The notes under the pieces: model-generated
Databases searched by the model: none
What the model was told of the DNA's origin: nothing
The model's input: only the letters and a program-made list of their open reading frames with translations
Part shown: in pieces, positions 51,924 through 61,313 of the stretch
How the letters are laid out: each line of letters begins with the position of its first letter
How positions within the stretch are numbered: position 1 is the first letter of the stretch
NCBI GenBank assembly: GCA_020635495.1
Contig: JACJZQ010000002.1
Location: 186,001 to 250,000 of the forward strand
Source of the DNA: Flavobacteriales bacterium
GTDB taxonomy: Bacteria > Bacteroidota > Bacteroidia > UBA10329
DNA length: 64,000 bases
Direction of reading: 5' to 3'
Made by a program: the position numbers and the translations under genes

Positions 51924-52622
51924 CTATTTGCTTTCAACTGCCGGAACATTCTTTTTCATTCTGGCCTCCAGATCCTGAACGACAGCCTTCTTATAGTGCA
52001 ACTCTGGATTCGACTTCATGGACTGAACGTAATCTTGAATGTTCAGCCGTTCGCAACGCAACTCAATCCGTTTGAACAGTTTGGGCAACCCTTGACCCGG
52101 AACTTGCACGTGATGTAAACCTCCGCTGTAAACCAGTACCATCTCTCCGTACGGTAGCATTTCCAGAATATCGGCCACCCCACCACGAATAGACATAGGC
52201 TGTCCGTTCTTGTCCAATCCGTTGGAGCGTTTCATTCGGCCTTCTGGAGCGATAATGACCACAGAATCCGGTTCAACGGTGGCCAGAAAGTTGTCCCAAG
52301 TTTCATCTCGTTCTCTTGATATCGGAACCATTTTGGGCGAAATGAACTTTAGTAGCCAACCGGCAATTGGCCTGTCCATGGTAACATCTGCGCCAGGCGC
52401 AATGATTCTACCTGCAATGCGCCAAAGCATACTCCATGGTGCTGCGCCCAAGTAAAGTGGTTCGAATAAACTGGTGTGATTCAATAAAGCGATCAGTCTT
52501 ACACCTTTCCAAGGGTCTCCCTCATAGCTGTGCAGCCAAACGTTATTGGCCTTGTAAAAACACATGGAGAAAAGCTTGATGCTAGCCAAGGTTAGAAAAT
52601 TCGTTATCCGACTGAATCTCAT
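51924..52622 (-). CDS. PlsC-like acyltransferase (1-acylglycerol-3-phosphate acyltransferase family)
   Basis: A 232-residue acyltransferase: 'VRLIALLNHTSLFEPLYLG' is block I and 'VVIIAPEGRMKRSNGLDKNGQPMSIRGG' is block III. The usual NHx4D reads NHx4E here, and EGTR reads EGR followed by Met, so it is off the main PlsC line. PlsC enzymes make phosphatidic acid or acylate ornithine or glycine lipids at the inner membrane. No other lipid gene is adjacent. Confidence 0.8.
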   Translation of the reverse strand: MRFSRITNFLTLASIKLFSMCFYKANNVWLHSYEGDPWKGVRLIALLNHTSLFEPLYLGAAPWSMLWRIAGRIIAPGADVTMDRPIAGWLLKFISPKMVPISRERDETWDNFLATVEPDSVVIIAPEGRMKRSNGLDKNGQPMSIRGGVADILEMLPYGEMVLVYSGGLHHVQVPGQGLPKLFKRIELRCERLNIQDYVQSMKSNPELHYKKAVVQDLEARMKKNVPAVESK

Positions 52623-52682
52623 TGACCTATGACCGAATTGACTTCATGCACAATGAAAGTAGACCGACCTGTTGCCGAATAA

Positions 52683-53315
52683 CTACTGATCCCAACCTAA
52701 AACTTTGGTTCGCCCAGACGGGGTTCCTACCCAATGTTTAGATGGGTCTTTGACCTTTTTCGGCTTTGGAGTGGTGTCCAATTTGGCTTTACTTTCTTCT
52801 TCTAAGATGGCCTGCTGCAATAGAGGTAGTTCCTGAACCTGTCCTGTTCCGTCCATTGGTTTTGGTTTCTTCACCACTTCCCTACCAGCCGCATCTCTTT
52901 CTCCTTTCAATCCTTCTGCAATGGAGGCAATGAATAATGTGGCTTTGCCAGATTCCAAAGCTCGAACCTCCAGTACAAGACTGTCTTTGGCGTAGCCAGC
53001 GTTTTCGGCAGATGTATAGCCATTATCAATCAAAAGACTTTTGAATCTGTCCATGCTTGTAGGCGTTACAGCCCAGTAGAATTTCCTGCACGAATCATTC
53101 TCAAACAGTACCGTTTGATGAATACCATTCTCGATGGTGTGAACCTCACGCTCCAACTTATAATCCACGAGTCGGTAATCGCGCAGCAAGGCCTGTACCC
53201 TTGACCGTTTCTGCCCGATTATGGCATCCACTATCTGTGCGTTTACCGCGGTAGATGCAAGCATCAGAAGAGAAAAAACCAGTGTTGGTCGAAAAGCAAA
53301 CAACTTGAAATCCAT
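52683..53315 (-). CDS. Exported hypothetical protein
   Basis: A 210-residue protein with a signal peptide ('RPTLVFSLLMLASTAVNAQ'). I do not recognise the family. The body is alpha/beta with 'RKFYWAVTPTSMDRFKSLLIDNGY', followed by a Lys/Pro-rich tail ('KLDTTPKPKKVKDPSKHWVG'). I use ATG 53315; a TTG one codon earlier is less likely. A perfect -7 box TACATTTG lies on the minus strand at 53339-53332. Confidence 0.65.
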   Translation of the reverse strand: MDFKLFAFRPTLVFSLLMLASTAVNAQIVDAIIGQKRSRVQALLRDYRLVDYKLEREVHTIENGIHQTVLFENDSCRKFYWAVTPTSMDRFKSLLIDNGYTSAENAGYAKDSLVLEVRALESGKATLFIASIAEGLKGERDAAGREVVKKPKPMDGTGQVQELPLLQQAILEEESKAKLDTTPKPKKVKDPSKHWVGTPSGRTKVLGWDQ

Positions 53316-53331
53316 CAATCGGTCTTACAGA

Positions 53332-53339
53332 CAAATGTA
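53332..53339 (-). promoter_or_regulatory. -7 box of the exported hypothetical gene
   Basis: TACATTTG on the minus strand, 16 bp upstream of ATG 53315, matches TAnnTTTG. No -33 TTG at the usual distance. Confidence 0.5.
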
Positions 53340-53415
53340 GTCCTTTCGTTGGCGTTGAAGCCGCTGGAAAATTCAGCGAACTTTCGTGCTGTAATTCCGT
53401 AGTTACGCACTGCAC

Positions 53416-56400
53416 ATGATAGATATGATAAAGAAGCTCAATCACCTGGTACCATTGTTAACCCTCCTTGGGGTGTTAACATTGGGAAACTCGGCCATTG
53501 CGCAGGTTACCGCAGATTTTACGGCAAATACCACTTCGGGATGTGGACCATTGATCGTCAATTTCCAAAACTTGAGTACGGGAACCGGCCTCACCTACAA
53601 CTGGAACCTTGGCAATGGAAACACTTCGGTGTCCGAAAATCCATCAGCCAGTTACATCAATCCGGGTACTTACACCATTACGTTAACGGCAACAGGCCCT
53701 GGAGGTACAGATACAGAAACAAGAACGGGTTTCATTACGGTTTTCTCTCCTGCCGTGCCAGATGTTTCTCCTTCTCAGACCATTGGCTGTTACCCATTTA
53801 CGGTTGATTTTACGGATGTTTCGATTCCGGGAGATGCTGCGGTTGCAAGTTGGTCATGGGATTTTGGTGATGGAGGTGCGTCAACACAGCAGAATCCAAG
53901 CCATACGTACACCACTCCAGGCACTTTCGACATTACATTACTGCTGGTAGATGCTAACGGCTGTGCTTCCAACATGACGTTTCCAGACCTGATCGAGTCG
54001 AACAACAACACCCCGACCGCAGAATTCACAGGCGACCCGTTGGTGAGTTGTTTGCCGCCAAGCGATGTCAATTTCAGCAACAACTCTTCTGGAGGAACGG
54101 GAAACCTGACGTACGATTGGGATTTTGGCGATGGCAACACGTCTACCGATGCTGACCCCACCAACACGTACAATGCCGCTGGCGAATTCGATGTGAGTTT
54201 GACCGTAACAGACGAACTTGGCTGTTCCAGCACCTCGTTGCAAACCAGCTATGTAGAGATCGTTGACAACGTTACCATTGACTTTGTGGCCAATAACACA
54301 ACGGTTTGTTTGGGAGACCAGATTTCGTTCGTAGATATTTCAAGCCCAGTTCCAACCAGTTGGGAATGGGATTTTGGAGATGGAAACACCTCTACCAGCC
54401 AATTTCCGCAGCACACCTACTCCACTCCCGGAACCTATGAGGTTTCTCTGACGGCCGTGTACAGTTCTTCCTGCCAAGGAACGGAAACCAAAACGGCTTA
54501 CATCACGGTTGGAGATATCCCGTTTGTTGACTTCACAGCCGACCAAACGGCAGGTTGCGAGACACCATTTCCTGTACAATTCACCAACCAGTCTGTTGGT
54601 GGTGGTTTGAGCTACATCTGGACCTTTGGTGATGGACAAACCAGCACGGACCAAGACCCGCTGCACACCTATCAGGCCAATGGTGTTTATACCGTAAGTC
54701 TGACTGCAACCAACTCTGATGGTTGTAGCAGCACGGTTACAGAACCTGCGTACATCAACGTGGCATTGACTGAGGCTAATTTCCTACCAGATGTGTTCGG
54801 ATTCTGCCAGCCGTTGGAAGTGAATTTCAGCGATACCAGTATTTCTGGAACTCCCATTGTTAGCTGGGAATGGGATTTTGGCGATGGCGGAACTTCAACA
54901 TTGGAAAATCCAACCTACACGTATTTGGATACAGGCATCTACGATGTTTCGTTGGTGATCACCAACGACCTTGGTTGTACCGACACGCTTACCCGCACCA
55001 ACTACATTTTCGTTTATACCCCTCCTATTGCCGATTTCTATCAGGGTGATACGGTCATTTGCCCGGGCGAATTGCAGTTCACCGACCTGAGCACCAATGC
55101 TACGGATTGGTTCTGGGATTTTGGCGATGGAGAATCTTCAACTGAGCAAGACCCTATTCATGAGTTTCAGGATACGGGGTACTTCGATATTACGCTCATT
55201 ACCCTAAACAATGGCTGCTCTGACACACTCATTGTGGAGAACATGGTTTACGTGAGTCCACCTATTGCAGACCTAGAGTATTCGTTCAGTTGTGAACAAC
55301 CTAACGTATTCACCTATTCTAACGAGTCTTACGGATACACATCTTGGAACTGGATATTACCCGATGGTAGTACAAGCACGGATGACCCGCTGACACTTAC
55401 CCTTCCTGGACCTGGACAGTATTTGGTGAGGGTAACGGCTTCTAACGATACCTCTGGCTGTGTGGATATTGCTGGAGACACCATTAACGTAACCAACCTG
55501 CAGGCCGGATTCAGCGCCTTGAACACCGAAGGCTGTGGACCGTTGGATGTTGAGTTTACCGATGAAAGTGTGGATGCCATCTCTTACGAATGGTATTTCG
55601 GAACGGGAGATTACACCCAACTAGAAGACCCAGCCTATTCTTATTTCGAGATAGGAACTTATGATGTGACGCATGTTGTAACCGACATCAACGGTTGTAC
55701 AGACACCATTGTAGAACCAGAATTGGTTACCGTTATCGGCTCCATTGTCAATTTCCAAGTGGATACCACTATTGGTTGCGACTCGTTGGCCGTCTCCTTC
55801 ACTGACCTGACCACTCCACCCAATTCCGTTACAGATTGGCTGTGGGATTTTGGCGATGGCAACACTTCTACCGAACAGAACCCGACACACATCTATCAAA
55901 CAGCAGGTTCTTATGATGTGTCTTTGACAATCACAGACCTAGGTGGTTGCACCAGCACCATTGAGTTTGCAGATACCGTCAATTACATCCCTTACCCTAC
56001 GCCAGGGTTTACTGTGGACAACACGGTGGGATGTATGGGCCAACCATTCACTTTCACCAATACTTCTTTCGGAAATGCGGTCAGTTATCTCTGGAACTTC
56101 GGTGATGGCGGTACATCCACAGACCCGAATCCGACCCACGTTTACAATTTGGAAGGAACATTCAGTGTAACGCTAACGGCCTTCAATGAGAATGGCTGCG
56201 ATAGTTCTTTCACGGAGATAAATCTGATAGACATTCAGCATCCTGATGCTGATTTCTCGGCTTTCCCAACGTTTGCATTCTGCCCTCCTTTGTTGGTAGA
56301 ATTCACCGACCTGAGTTCTTCAGATGCCGTTTCATGGTACTGGGATTTCGGGAATGGAAGTACATCAAGCCTTCAGAATCCATCTCACATTTACACCCAA

Positions 56401-58752
56401 TCAGGTTCCTTCTCGGTAACGCTTATCGTTACTAACGCCAACGGTTGTACCGATACCATTTTCCAACCTGATCTAGTCAACCTTTCTGGCCCCGTTGGAG
56501 ATTTCAGCTTCTTCCCAGATTCCATTGGCTGTCCTCCTTACGATATCACGTTCACTTCTACCGCTCAGAACGTGACCACCTACACATGGGACTTTGGAGA
56601 TGGTTCGTTGGGTTCTGGGGCAACTACAGCGCACACCTACACCCAGATCGGGTCGTTCATCCCCACATTGATCTTGGAAGACGACAATGGCTGTACGTTC
56701 ACGTACCAATCGGCAGACACATTGGAGATTCAGCCTCTGGCCGTTGATGCGGGTTCTGATGTCACCATTTGTCAAGATGAATCTGTGCAGTTGGGCGCCA
56801 TAGGTGGAGACGCATACAGTTGGTCGCCTAGCACAGGTTTAAGCAATCCGAATTCTTCTACCCCGTTGGCCAGTCCTAGCCAAACCACACAGTATGTGGT
56901 AACCGTGAACTTGGGTCAGTGTCAGAATACGGATACGCTGACCATCTTCGTCAACCCGAGTCCTCAGGTAAGTTTCGTGGCCACGGAAGTCTGTTTCGGT
57001 TCAGAAACGCAATTCTCCGATTTCTCGACCATCGCACCGCCAGACAGCATCATATCGTGGAGTTGGGATCTATCTGAACAGTTGAGTACCGATACCAACC
57101 CAACACTGACCTACTCTAACCCTGGTACGTACGATATTAGTCTTGATCTGGAGAGCTCCAACGGCTGTATCGGTTCAGGAATGGGCACTGTTACCGTCAA
57201 CCCTACTCCGGTTGCGGCATTCTCTGCCAATGACACCTGTCTGTTTGAGCAAACAGTTTTCACCGATCAATCAACGGTATCGCCCGGAAACATCACCTCA
57301 TGGAACTGGAATCTTGGTAACGGTTCCACTTCCTTGCAACAGAATCCTTCTTTGACGTATCCGCAAGATTCTGTGTATCAGATCACTCTCATTGTTACAG
57401 CCGATGCGGGGTGTACAGATACCGTTACGCAGTCGGTGGAAGTCTATCCATTACCCAATGCCGCAGCTACAGCTACCAGTGTTTGTTTGGGCCAAGAAGT
57501 GATGTTCGGAGACTCTACCACCATCAATTCAGGTTCCATTAGCGAATGGACGTGGATATTCGGAGATGGCGATGGGTCGTCTACACAACATCCAACGCAT
57601 TCGTATGCAACACCGCAGACCTACGTTTATTCGCTTCAGGTTGTGAGCGACCACGGCTGTACCGATAACGTTTCAGGTACGGTAACCACCTACCCGCTTC
57701 CAACCAGCGAATTTCAGATGACATCCACCTCATCCTGTATTGCGCCTGTATCGGTCAATCTGTTCAATCAGTCTTCGGGTGCCAATCAGTTTCAGTGGAA
57801 TCACGATAACGGTACTACGGAAACCACTTTCAACAGCACGGCCGTGTTCGATACCATCGGACCGTACAACATTCAGTTGTTGGTCACTAACCAATTCGGT
57901 TGTCAGGACAGTTCAACGCAATTGTTTGAGGTATTCCCTACCGTTACTGCCGATTTCGAATCGAGTAACCCAACTGGCTGTGAGCCTTGGGAGGTTGAAT
58001 TCACTAACCTATCGGAAAACGGAACGGCTTTCTCTTGGGATTTCCAGTATGGTGATGGTTCGGCAGATGAGAATCCGACCTACATCTTCGGAGAAGCCGG
58101 CACCTACAGCGTGCAGTTGATAGCCACTGGTCTGGGAGGCTGCGCAGACACCATCACGTACAGCAATCTGGTAACGGTTTGGCCTAATCCGACAGCTGAT
58201 TTCGAATACACCAACATTCAGGCAGAGATTGCCAATGGCACCATCGGTTTCTTCAACACCTCTTCTCCACACGTGGGTACGTGGTGGGATTTTGGAGATG
58301 GCGAAACCAGCGACAGTGAAAACGCCACCCATGCATACGATTTCTTCGGAAACTATTTCGTTACGCTGGCCATAGTCGATGCCAATGGCTGTGTAGATAC
58401 GCTACAACGCTACATTGAGGTAGATTTCTTCGGTGGATTGTACGTTCCGAATGCCATCATCCCGAACGACCCGAACCCGGATGTGCGCGTTTTCCAACCG
58501 AAAGGAACTGGATTGGGCAACTATCACGTTACGGTATACGATAAGTGGGGCAACCTACTTTGGGAATCAACGGAATTGGTAGATGGCTCCCCTTCTGAAG
58601 CTTGGGATGGCACTTATTTGGGTGAAGAAGTTCCGCAGGGCGCATACGTTTGGAAGATCGATGCCATTTTCGCCAATGGCGATATCTGGGAAGGAATGGA
58701 GAACAAGAAAGGTGAATTCCATGAGGTGGGTACGGTGACGATAATCAGGTAG
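53416..58752 (+). CDS. Giant PKD-repeat surface protein with type B T9SS (gliding-associated) C-terminus
   Basis: A 1778-residue protein. A signal peptide ends 'LTLGNSAIAQ' (ATG 53416 or 53425). About 19 PKD-type beta-sandwich repeats of roughly 80-90 residues follow, most with the 'W.FGDG.tSt..nP.H.Y' hallmark; some are degenerate ('ILPDGSTST', 'YFGTGDYTQ', 'NHDNGTTET'). Around residue 1110-1170 one different module appears ('DAGSDVTICQDESVQLGAIGGDAYSWSPSTGL..P..SPSQTTQYVVTV'). The last 100 residues ('VPNAIIPNDPNPDVRVFQPKG...YDKWGNLLWES...WDGTYLGEEVPQGAYVWKI') are a type B sorting domain. It is probably an adhesin or stalk protein on the cell surface. Confidence 0.93.
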   Translation: MIDMIKKLNHLVPLLTLLGVLTLGNSAIAQVTADFTANTTSGCGPLIVNFQNLSTGTGLTYNWNLGNGNTSVSENPSASYINPGTYTITLTATGPGGTDTETRTGFITVFSPAVPDVSPSQTIGCYPFTVDFTDVSIPGDAAVASWSWDFGDGGASTQQNPSHTYTTPGTFDITLLLVDANGCASNMTFPDLIESNNNTPTAEFTGDPLVSCLPPSDVNFSNNSSGGTGNLTYDWDFGDGNTSTDADPTNTYNAAGEFDVSLTVTDELGCSSTSLQTSYVEIVDNVTIDFVANNTTVCLGDQISFVDISSPVPTSWEWDFGDGNTSTSQFPQHTYSTPGTYEVSLTAVYSSSCQGTETKTAYITVGDIPFVDFTADQTAGCETPFPVQFTNQSVGGGLSYIWTFGDGQTSTDQDPLHTYQANGVYTVSLTATNSDGCSSTVTEPAYINVALTEANFLPDVFGFCQPLEVNFSDTSISGTPIVSWEWDFGDGGTSTLENPTYTYLDTGIYDVSLVITNDLGCTDTLTRTNYIFVYTPPIADFYQGDTVICPGELQFTDLSTNATDWFWDFGDGESSTEQDPIHEFQDTGYFDITLITLNNGCSDTLIVENMVYVSPPIADLEYSFSCEQPNVFTYSNESYGYTSWNWILPDGSTSTDDPLTLTLPGPGQYLVRVTASNDTSGCVDIAGDTINVTNLQAGFSALNTEGCGPLDVEFTDESVDAISYEWYFGTGDYTQLEDPAYSYFEIGTYDVTHVVTDINGCTDTIVEPELVTVIGSIVNFQVDTTIGCDSLAVSFTDLTTPPNSVTDWLWDFGDGNTSTEQNPTHIYQTAGSYDVSLTITDLGGCTSTIEFADTVNYIPYPTPGFTVDNTVGCMGQPFTFTNTSFGNAVSYLWNFGDGGTSTDPNPTHVYNLEGTFSVTLTAFNENGCDSSFTEINLIDIQHPDADFSAFPTFAFCPPLLVEFTDLSSSDAVSWYWDFGNGSTSSLQNPSHIYTQSGSFSVTLIVTNANGCTDTIFQPDLVNLSGPVGDFSFFPDSIGCPPYDITFTSTAQNVTTYTWDFGDGSLGSGATTAHTYTQIGSFIPTLILEDDNGCTFTYQSADTLEIQPLAVDAGSDVTICQDESVQLGAIGGDAYSWSPSTGLSNPNSSTPLASPSQTTQYVVTVNLGQCQNTDTLTIFVNPSPQVSFVATEVCFGSETQFSDFSTIAPPDSIISWSWDLSEQLSTDTNPTLTYSNPGTYDISLDLESSNGCIGSGMGTVTVNPTPVAAFSANDTCLFEQTVFTDQSTVSPGNITSWNWNLGNGSTSLQQNPSLTYPQDSVYQITLIVTADAGCTDTVTQSVEVYPLPNAAATATSVCLGQEVMFGDSTTINSGSISEWTWIFGDGDGSSTQHPTHSYATPQTYVYSLQVVSDHGCTDNVSGTVTTYPLPTSEFQMTSTSSCIAPVSVNLFNQSSGANQFQWNHDNGTTETTFNSTAVFDTIGPYNIQLLVTNQFGCQDSSTQLFEVFPTVTADFESSNPTGCEPWEVEFTNLSENGTAFSWDFQYGDGSADENPTYIFGEAGTYSVQLIATGLGGCADTITYSNLVTVWPNPTADFEYTNIQAEIANGTIGFFNTSSPHVGTWWDFGDGETSDSENATHAYDFFGNYFVTLAIVDANGCVDTLQRYIEVDFFGGLYVPNAIIPNDPNPDVRVFQPKGTGLGNYHVTVYDKWGNLLWESTELVDGSPSEAWDGTYLGEEVPQGAYVWKIDAIFANGDIWEGMENKKGEFHEVGTVTIIR

Positions 58753-58873
58753 AGAGGCGTAAGAATTAAGGCATAAGCTAAAGAATCAAGGATTGATCGG
58801 GCATAAAGCCCAATAACGTCCGCCTATCTCCCACCAACCTCCAGCCGTCAACCGTTAACTGTCAACCGTCAAC
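58752..58873. repeat. Word-like imperfect repeats in the PKD-hbd spacer
   Basis: Two runs are visible: AAGAATTAAGG and AAGAATCAAGG about 20 bp apart, and CCGTCAA / CCGTTAA / CTGTCAA / CCGTCAA in tandem at 58845-58871. They are not coding. The second run ends at the -7 box of the next gene. Confidence 0.6.
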
Positions 58874-58876
58874 ACT

Positions 58877-58885
58877 TATATTCGC
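58877..58885 (+). promoter_or_regulatory. Candidate -7 box of the 3-hydroxyacyl-CoA dehydrogenase gene
   Basis: TATATTCGC, one base from TAnnTTTGC, 16 bp before the ATG. No -33 TTG. Confidence 0.45.
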
Positions 58886-58901
58886 GCCAAAATCTATCGG
58901 T

Positions 58902-59792
58902 ATGAAGAATATCACGGTTATAGGAGCAGGAACAATGGGTAACGGAATTGCGCACGTTTTTGCGCAGAACGGCTACAACGTTTCGTTGGTTGATGTCAGC
59001 AAAGATGCGTTGCAGAAAGCGCTGTCAACCATTGCCAAGAATCTGGACCGTCAGATTGCCAAAGGACTGCTGACAGACGACCAGAAACTGAAAACGCTAG
59101 GTAATCTCAACACCTACACCGAACTACAGAAAGGCGCAGAACAGGCTGACCTTGTAGTAGAGGCCGCAACCGAGAACAAGGCGCTGAAGCTGAAAATATT
59201 TGCGGAGTTGGAACTCATTTGCAAAGACAGTTGTATTCTGGCAAGTAACACCTCCTCTATTTCCATCACGCAGATAGCTGCCGCTACCAAAAGAGCCGAT
59301 AAGGTCATTGGTATGCACTTCATGAATCCCGTACCGGTAATGAAACTGGTAGAGATCATTAGAGGTTATTCCACTTCAGATGAGACCACGGCTGCCATTG
59401 TGGAACTGAGCAAAAATCTGAAGAAGATCCCTGTTGAGGTGAACGATTACCCCGGTTTTGTGGCCAACCGTATTCTGATGCCAATGATCAATGAGGCCAT
59501 TGAAACGCTGTACCATGGCGTGGCAGGAGTTGAGGAGATCGACTCTGTGATGAAGCTGGGAATGGCACACCCTATGGGGCCGTTGCATTTGGCAGACTTC
59601 ATTGGGTTGGATACCTGCCTCAGCATTATGAGAGTGCTGCACGATGGTTTGGGCAACCCGAAGTACGCGCCATGTCCGTTGTTGGTCAATATGGTGGAGA
59701 GTGGTAATCTGGGCGCCAAAACAGGCAGCGGATTCTATACGTACGATGCCACTTCCAAGGAAAAACGCGTTTCTGATTACTTCAGGAAATAA
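58902..59792 (+). CDS. 3-hydroxybutyryl-CoA dehydrogenase
   Basis: A 296-residue enzyme. NAD-binding 'ITVIGAGTMGNGIAHVFAQNGYNVSLVDVS' opens the protein; 'EAATENKALKLKIFAELE' and 'ASNTSSISITQIAAATKRADKVIGMHFMNPVPVMKLVEII' carry the catalytic His and its partners. The C-terminal helical domain includes 'DYPGFVANRILMPMINEAIETL' and 'GMAHPMGPLHLADFIGLDTCLSIM'. It oxidises 3-hydroxyacyl-CoA to 3-ketoacyl-CoA in beta-oxidation, butyrate or PHB-type pathways. The single-domain form fits the Hbd/PaaH group rather than FadB. It may work with FadH encoded elsewhere in the window. Confidence 0.95.
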   Translation: MKNITVIGAGTMGNGIAHVFAQNGYNVSLVDVSKDALQKALSTIAKNLDRQIAKGLLTDDQKLKTLGNLNTYTELQKGAEQADLVVEAATENKALKLKIFAELELICKDSCILASNTSSISITQIAAATKRADKVIGMHFMNPVPVMKLVEIIRGYSTSDETTAAIVELSKNLKKIPVEVNDYPGFVANRILMPMINEAIETLYHGVAGVEEIDSVMKLGMAHPMGPLHLADFIGLDTCLSIMRVLHDGLGNPKYAPCPLLVNMVESGNLGAKTGSGFYTYDATSKEKRVSDYFRK

Positions 59793-59818
59793 GTTACAAT
59801 CGATTACGTTGGTCTGGC

Positions 59819-60301
59819 ATGGCAAAAACTGACCACCACCTCAAGACCATACGTATTTGGCTTACCCTTTTTATCATCGGCCTGGCCCTATCGGGCATCA
59901 CCGCCTTTCCTCTGGAAACGGAACTCAATTGGCTGGCCGATAGCTTCTCTGACCCTAACACCAGATTGGCACAATGGATAGATTCCTGCCGCGATGCCGT
60001 GGTCTACGTGAACGCCCACTACCCTTTCCTCTCTTACGGCACCGATTGGCTGGCCTTTGCGCATCTAGTGCTGGCACTGGTGTTTGTCGGTCCGTGGATA
60101 GACCCCGTGAAGAACATTTGGGTCATTCAGTTCGGACTGATGGCCTGTTTGGCCGTACTGCCGCTGGCTTTCATTGCGGGGCCCATCCGAGGCATTCCAT
60201 TCTACTGGCAGTTGATAGATTGCTCTTTCGGACTTTTTGGAAGCATTCCGCTGCTGATAGCCCTGAAACACACCAGCCAACTAGAGAAACTGGCTGCTTA
60301 A
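59819..60301 (+). CDS. Four-helix membrane protein of unknown function
   Basis: A 160-residue protein with four predicted TM helices ('IWLTLFIIGLALSGITAF', 'WLAFAHLVLALVFVGPWI', 'FGLMACLAVLPLAFIAGPI', 'CSFGLFGSIPLLIAL') and conserved-looking charged and aromatic residues between them ('IDPVKNIWVIQFG', 'RGIPFYWQLIDCSFG'). I do not recognise a named family. It follows the dehydrogenase gene by 26 bp on the same strand, so co-transcription is possible. Confidence 0.7.
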   Translation: MAKTDHHLKTIRIWLTLFIIGLALSGITAFPLETELNWLADSFSDPNTRLAQWIDSCRDAVVYVNAHYPFLSYGTDWLAFAHLVLALVFVGPWIDPVKNIWVIQFGLMACLAVLPLAFIAGPIRGIPFYWQLIDCSFGLFGSIPLLIALKHTSQLEKLAA

Positions 60302-60339
60302 GACATTTTTATCTTTAGCGGAATCCATTGAACATTTGA

Positions 60340-61251
60340 ATGGCCGCACCAAAAAACACCTGTTCCAATTGTAATGCTTCCGTTCCATCAGGAGACAAGT
60401 ATTGCGGTACATGCGGTCAGGAGCAGCGCAACCTGCATGTCGGTTTTTGGGAGCTGATCAAAGAATTCGTCTCAGACAATTTCAATTTCGATACGCGACT
60501 GGCCGTCACCCTGCGCCACCTTCTACTCAAACCGGGGTTTCTAGCACAGGAATTCGCACTGGGCAAACGGGCTTCTTACGTCCCTCCCATTCGGCTCTAC
60601 CTCTTCATTTCGTTCGTGTATTTCCTGTTGGTCAGCCTCAATTTGGAAGAGCGATTAGGTGTGGATGCATCAGATAGTTCCGTTCAAGTTAACTCGGTGG
60701 AATACCAAGAAGATGGACGGCAAACCTCCAACGTTTGGACGGTTGATGCCAACAATGATGCACAAGTGGATTCAGTTCTGAACGATATGGGGCTGCCTGA
60801 GTCGAAGGTGGCTGACCATTTGGTATGGCAAGTATCCAGACTTATGTCTCCTAACTCGGATGAACAAGACAAGTTTCGGGAAGAGTTCTACCGCAACCTG
60901 TCCTTGTCCATGTTCCTGCTCATGCCCGTATTTGCGCTGCTGCTCTGGCTTTTCTGGCCTAGACCAAAACCTTATTACATCGATGCCATCATCTTCTCCA
61001 TCCATCTGCACAGCTTCATTTTCATCTTACTGATAACCAAACTATTGATCGGACTGTTTGTCTTATCCGCTTGGGTCAATCTCGCATTCCTGACGGTCGT
61101 TTTCATTTACCTCACCGCTGGAATGAAACGTATAATGGATATTCCTGTGGGCAAGGCTTTTGGCAAAACCATTGGGTTATCCCTTTCCTACGTACTCATC
61201 GTTTCCCTGTCCATGATAACCATTGGCTTGGCCAGCATTTGGCTGTATTAG
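60340..61251 (+). CDS. DUF3667-like zinc-ribbon membrane protein
   Basis: A 303-residue protein. An N-terminal zinc ribbon ('CSNCNASVPSGDKYCGTCGQEQ', two CxxC pairs) is followed by the DUF3667-type segment 'DTRLAVTLRHLLLKPGFLAQEFALGKRASYVPPIRLYLFISFVYFLLVSL' and several C-terminal TM helices. The family is common in Bacteroidota and has no known function. A near-consensus -7 box (TATCTTTA, 60310-60317) lies upstream. Confidence 0.85.
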   Translation: MAAPKNTCSNCNASVPSGDKYCGTCGQEQRNLHVGFWELIKEFVSDNFNFDTRLAVTLRHLLLKPGFLAQEFALGKRASYVPPIRLYLFISFVYFLLVSLNLEERLGVDASDSSVQVNSVEYQEDGRQTSNVWTVDANNDAQVDSVLNDMGLPESKVADHLVWQVSRLMSPNSDEQDKFREEFYRNLSLSMFLLMPVFALLLWLFWPRPKPYYIDAIIFSIHLHSFIFILLITKLLIGLFVLSAWVNLAFLTVVFIYLTAGMKRIMDIPVGKAFGKTIGLSLSYVLIVSLSMITIGLASIWLY

Positions 61252-61313
61252 TGACTGCTTCAGATGATTGATGTCTTTGCTTTACTTTCGACAGCAACAA
61301 TTCGGTTAAGGTC

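Noticed and set aside
53541..58300. CRISPR-like or satellite repeat array
   Set aside because: The periodicity is due to PKD protein repeats in one open frame; units are about 250 bp and diverged, with no spacer-repeat pattern.
58801..58820. Terminator after the PKD gene (GGGC-ATAAA-GCCC)
   Set aside because: The stem is only 4 bp and no T run follows.
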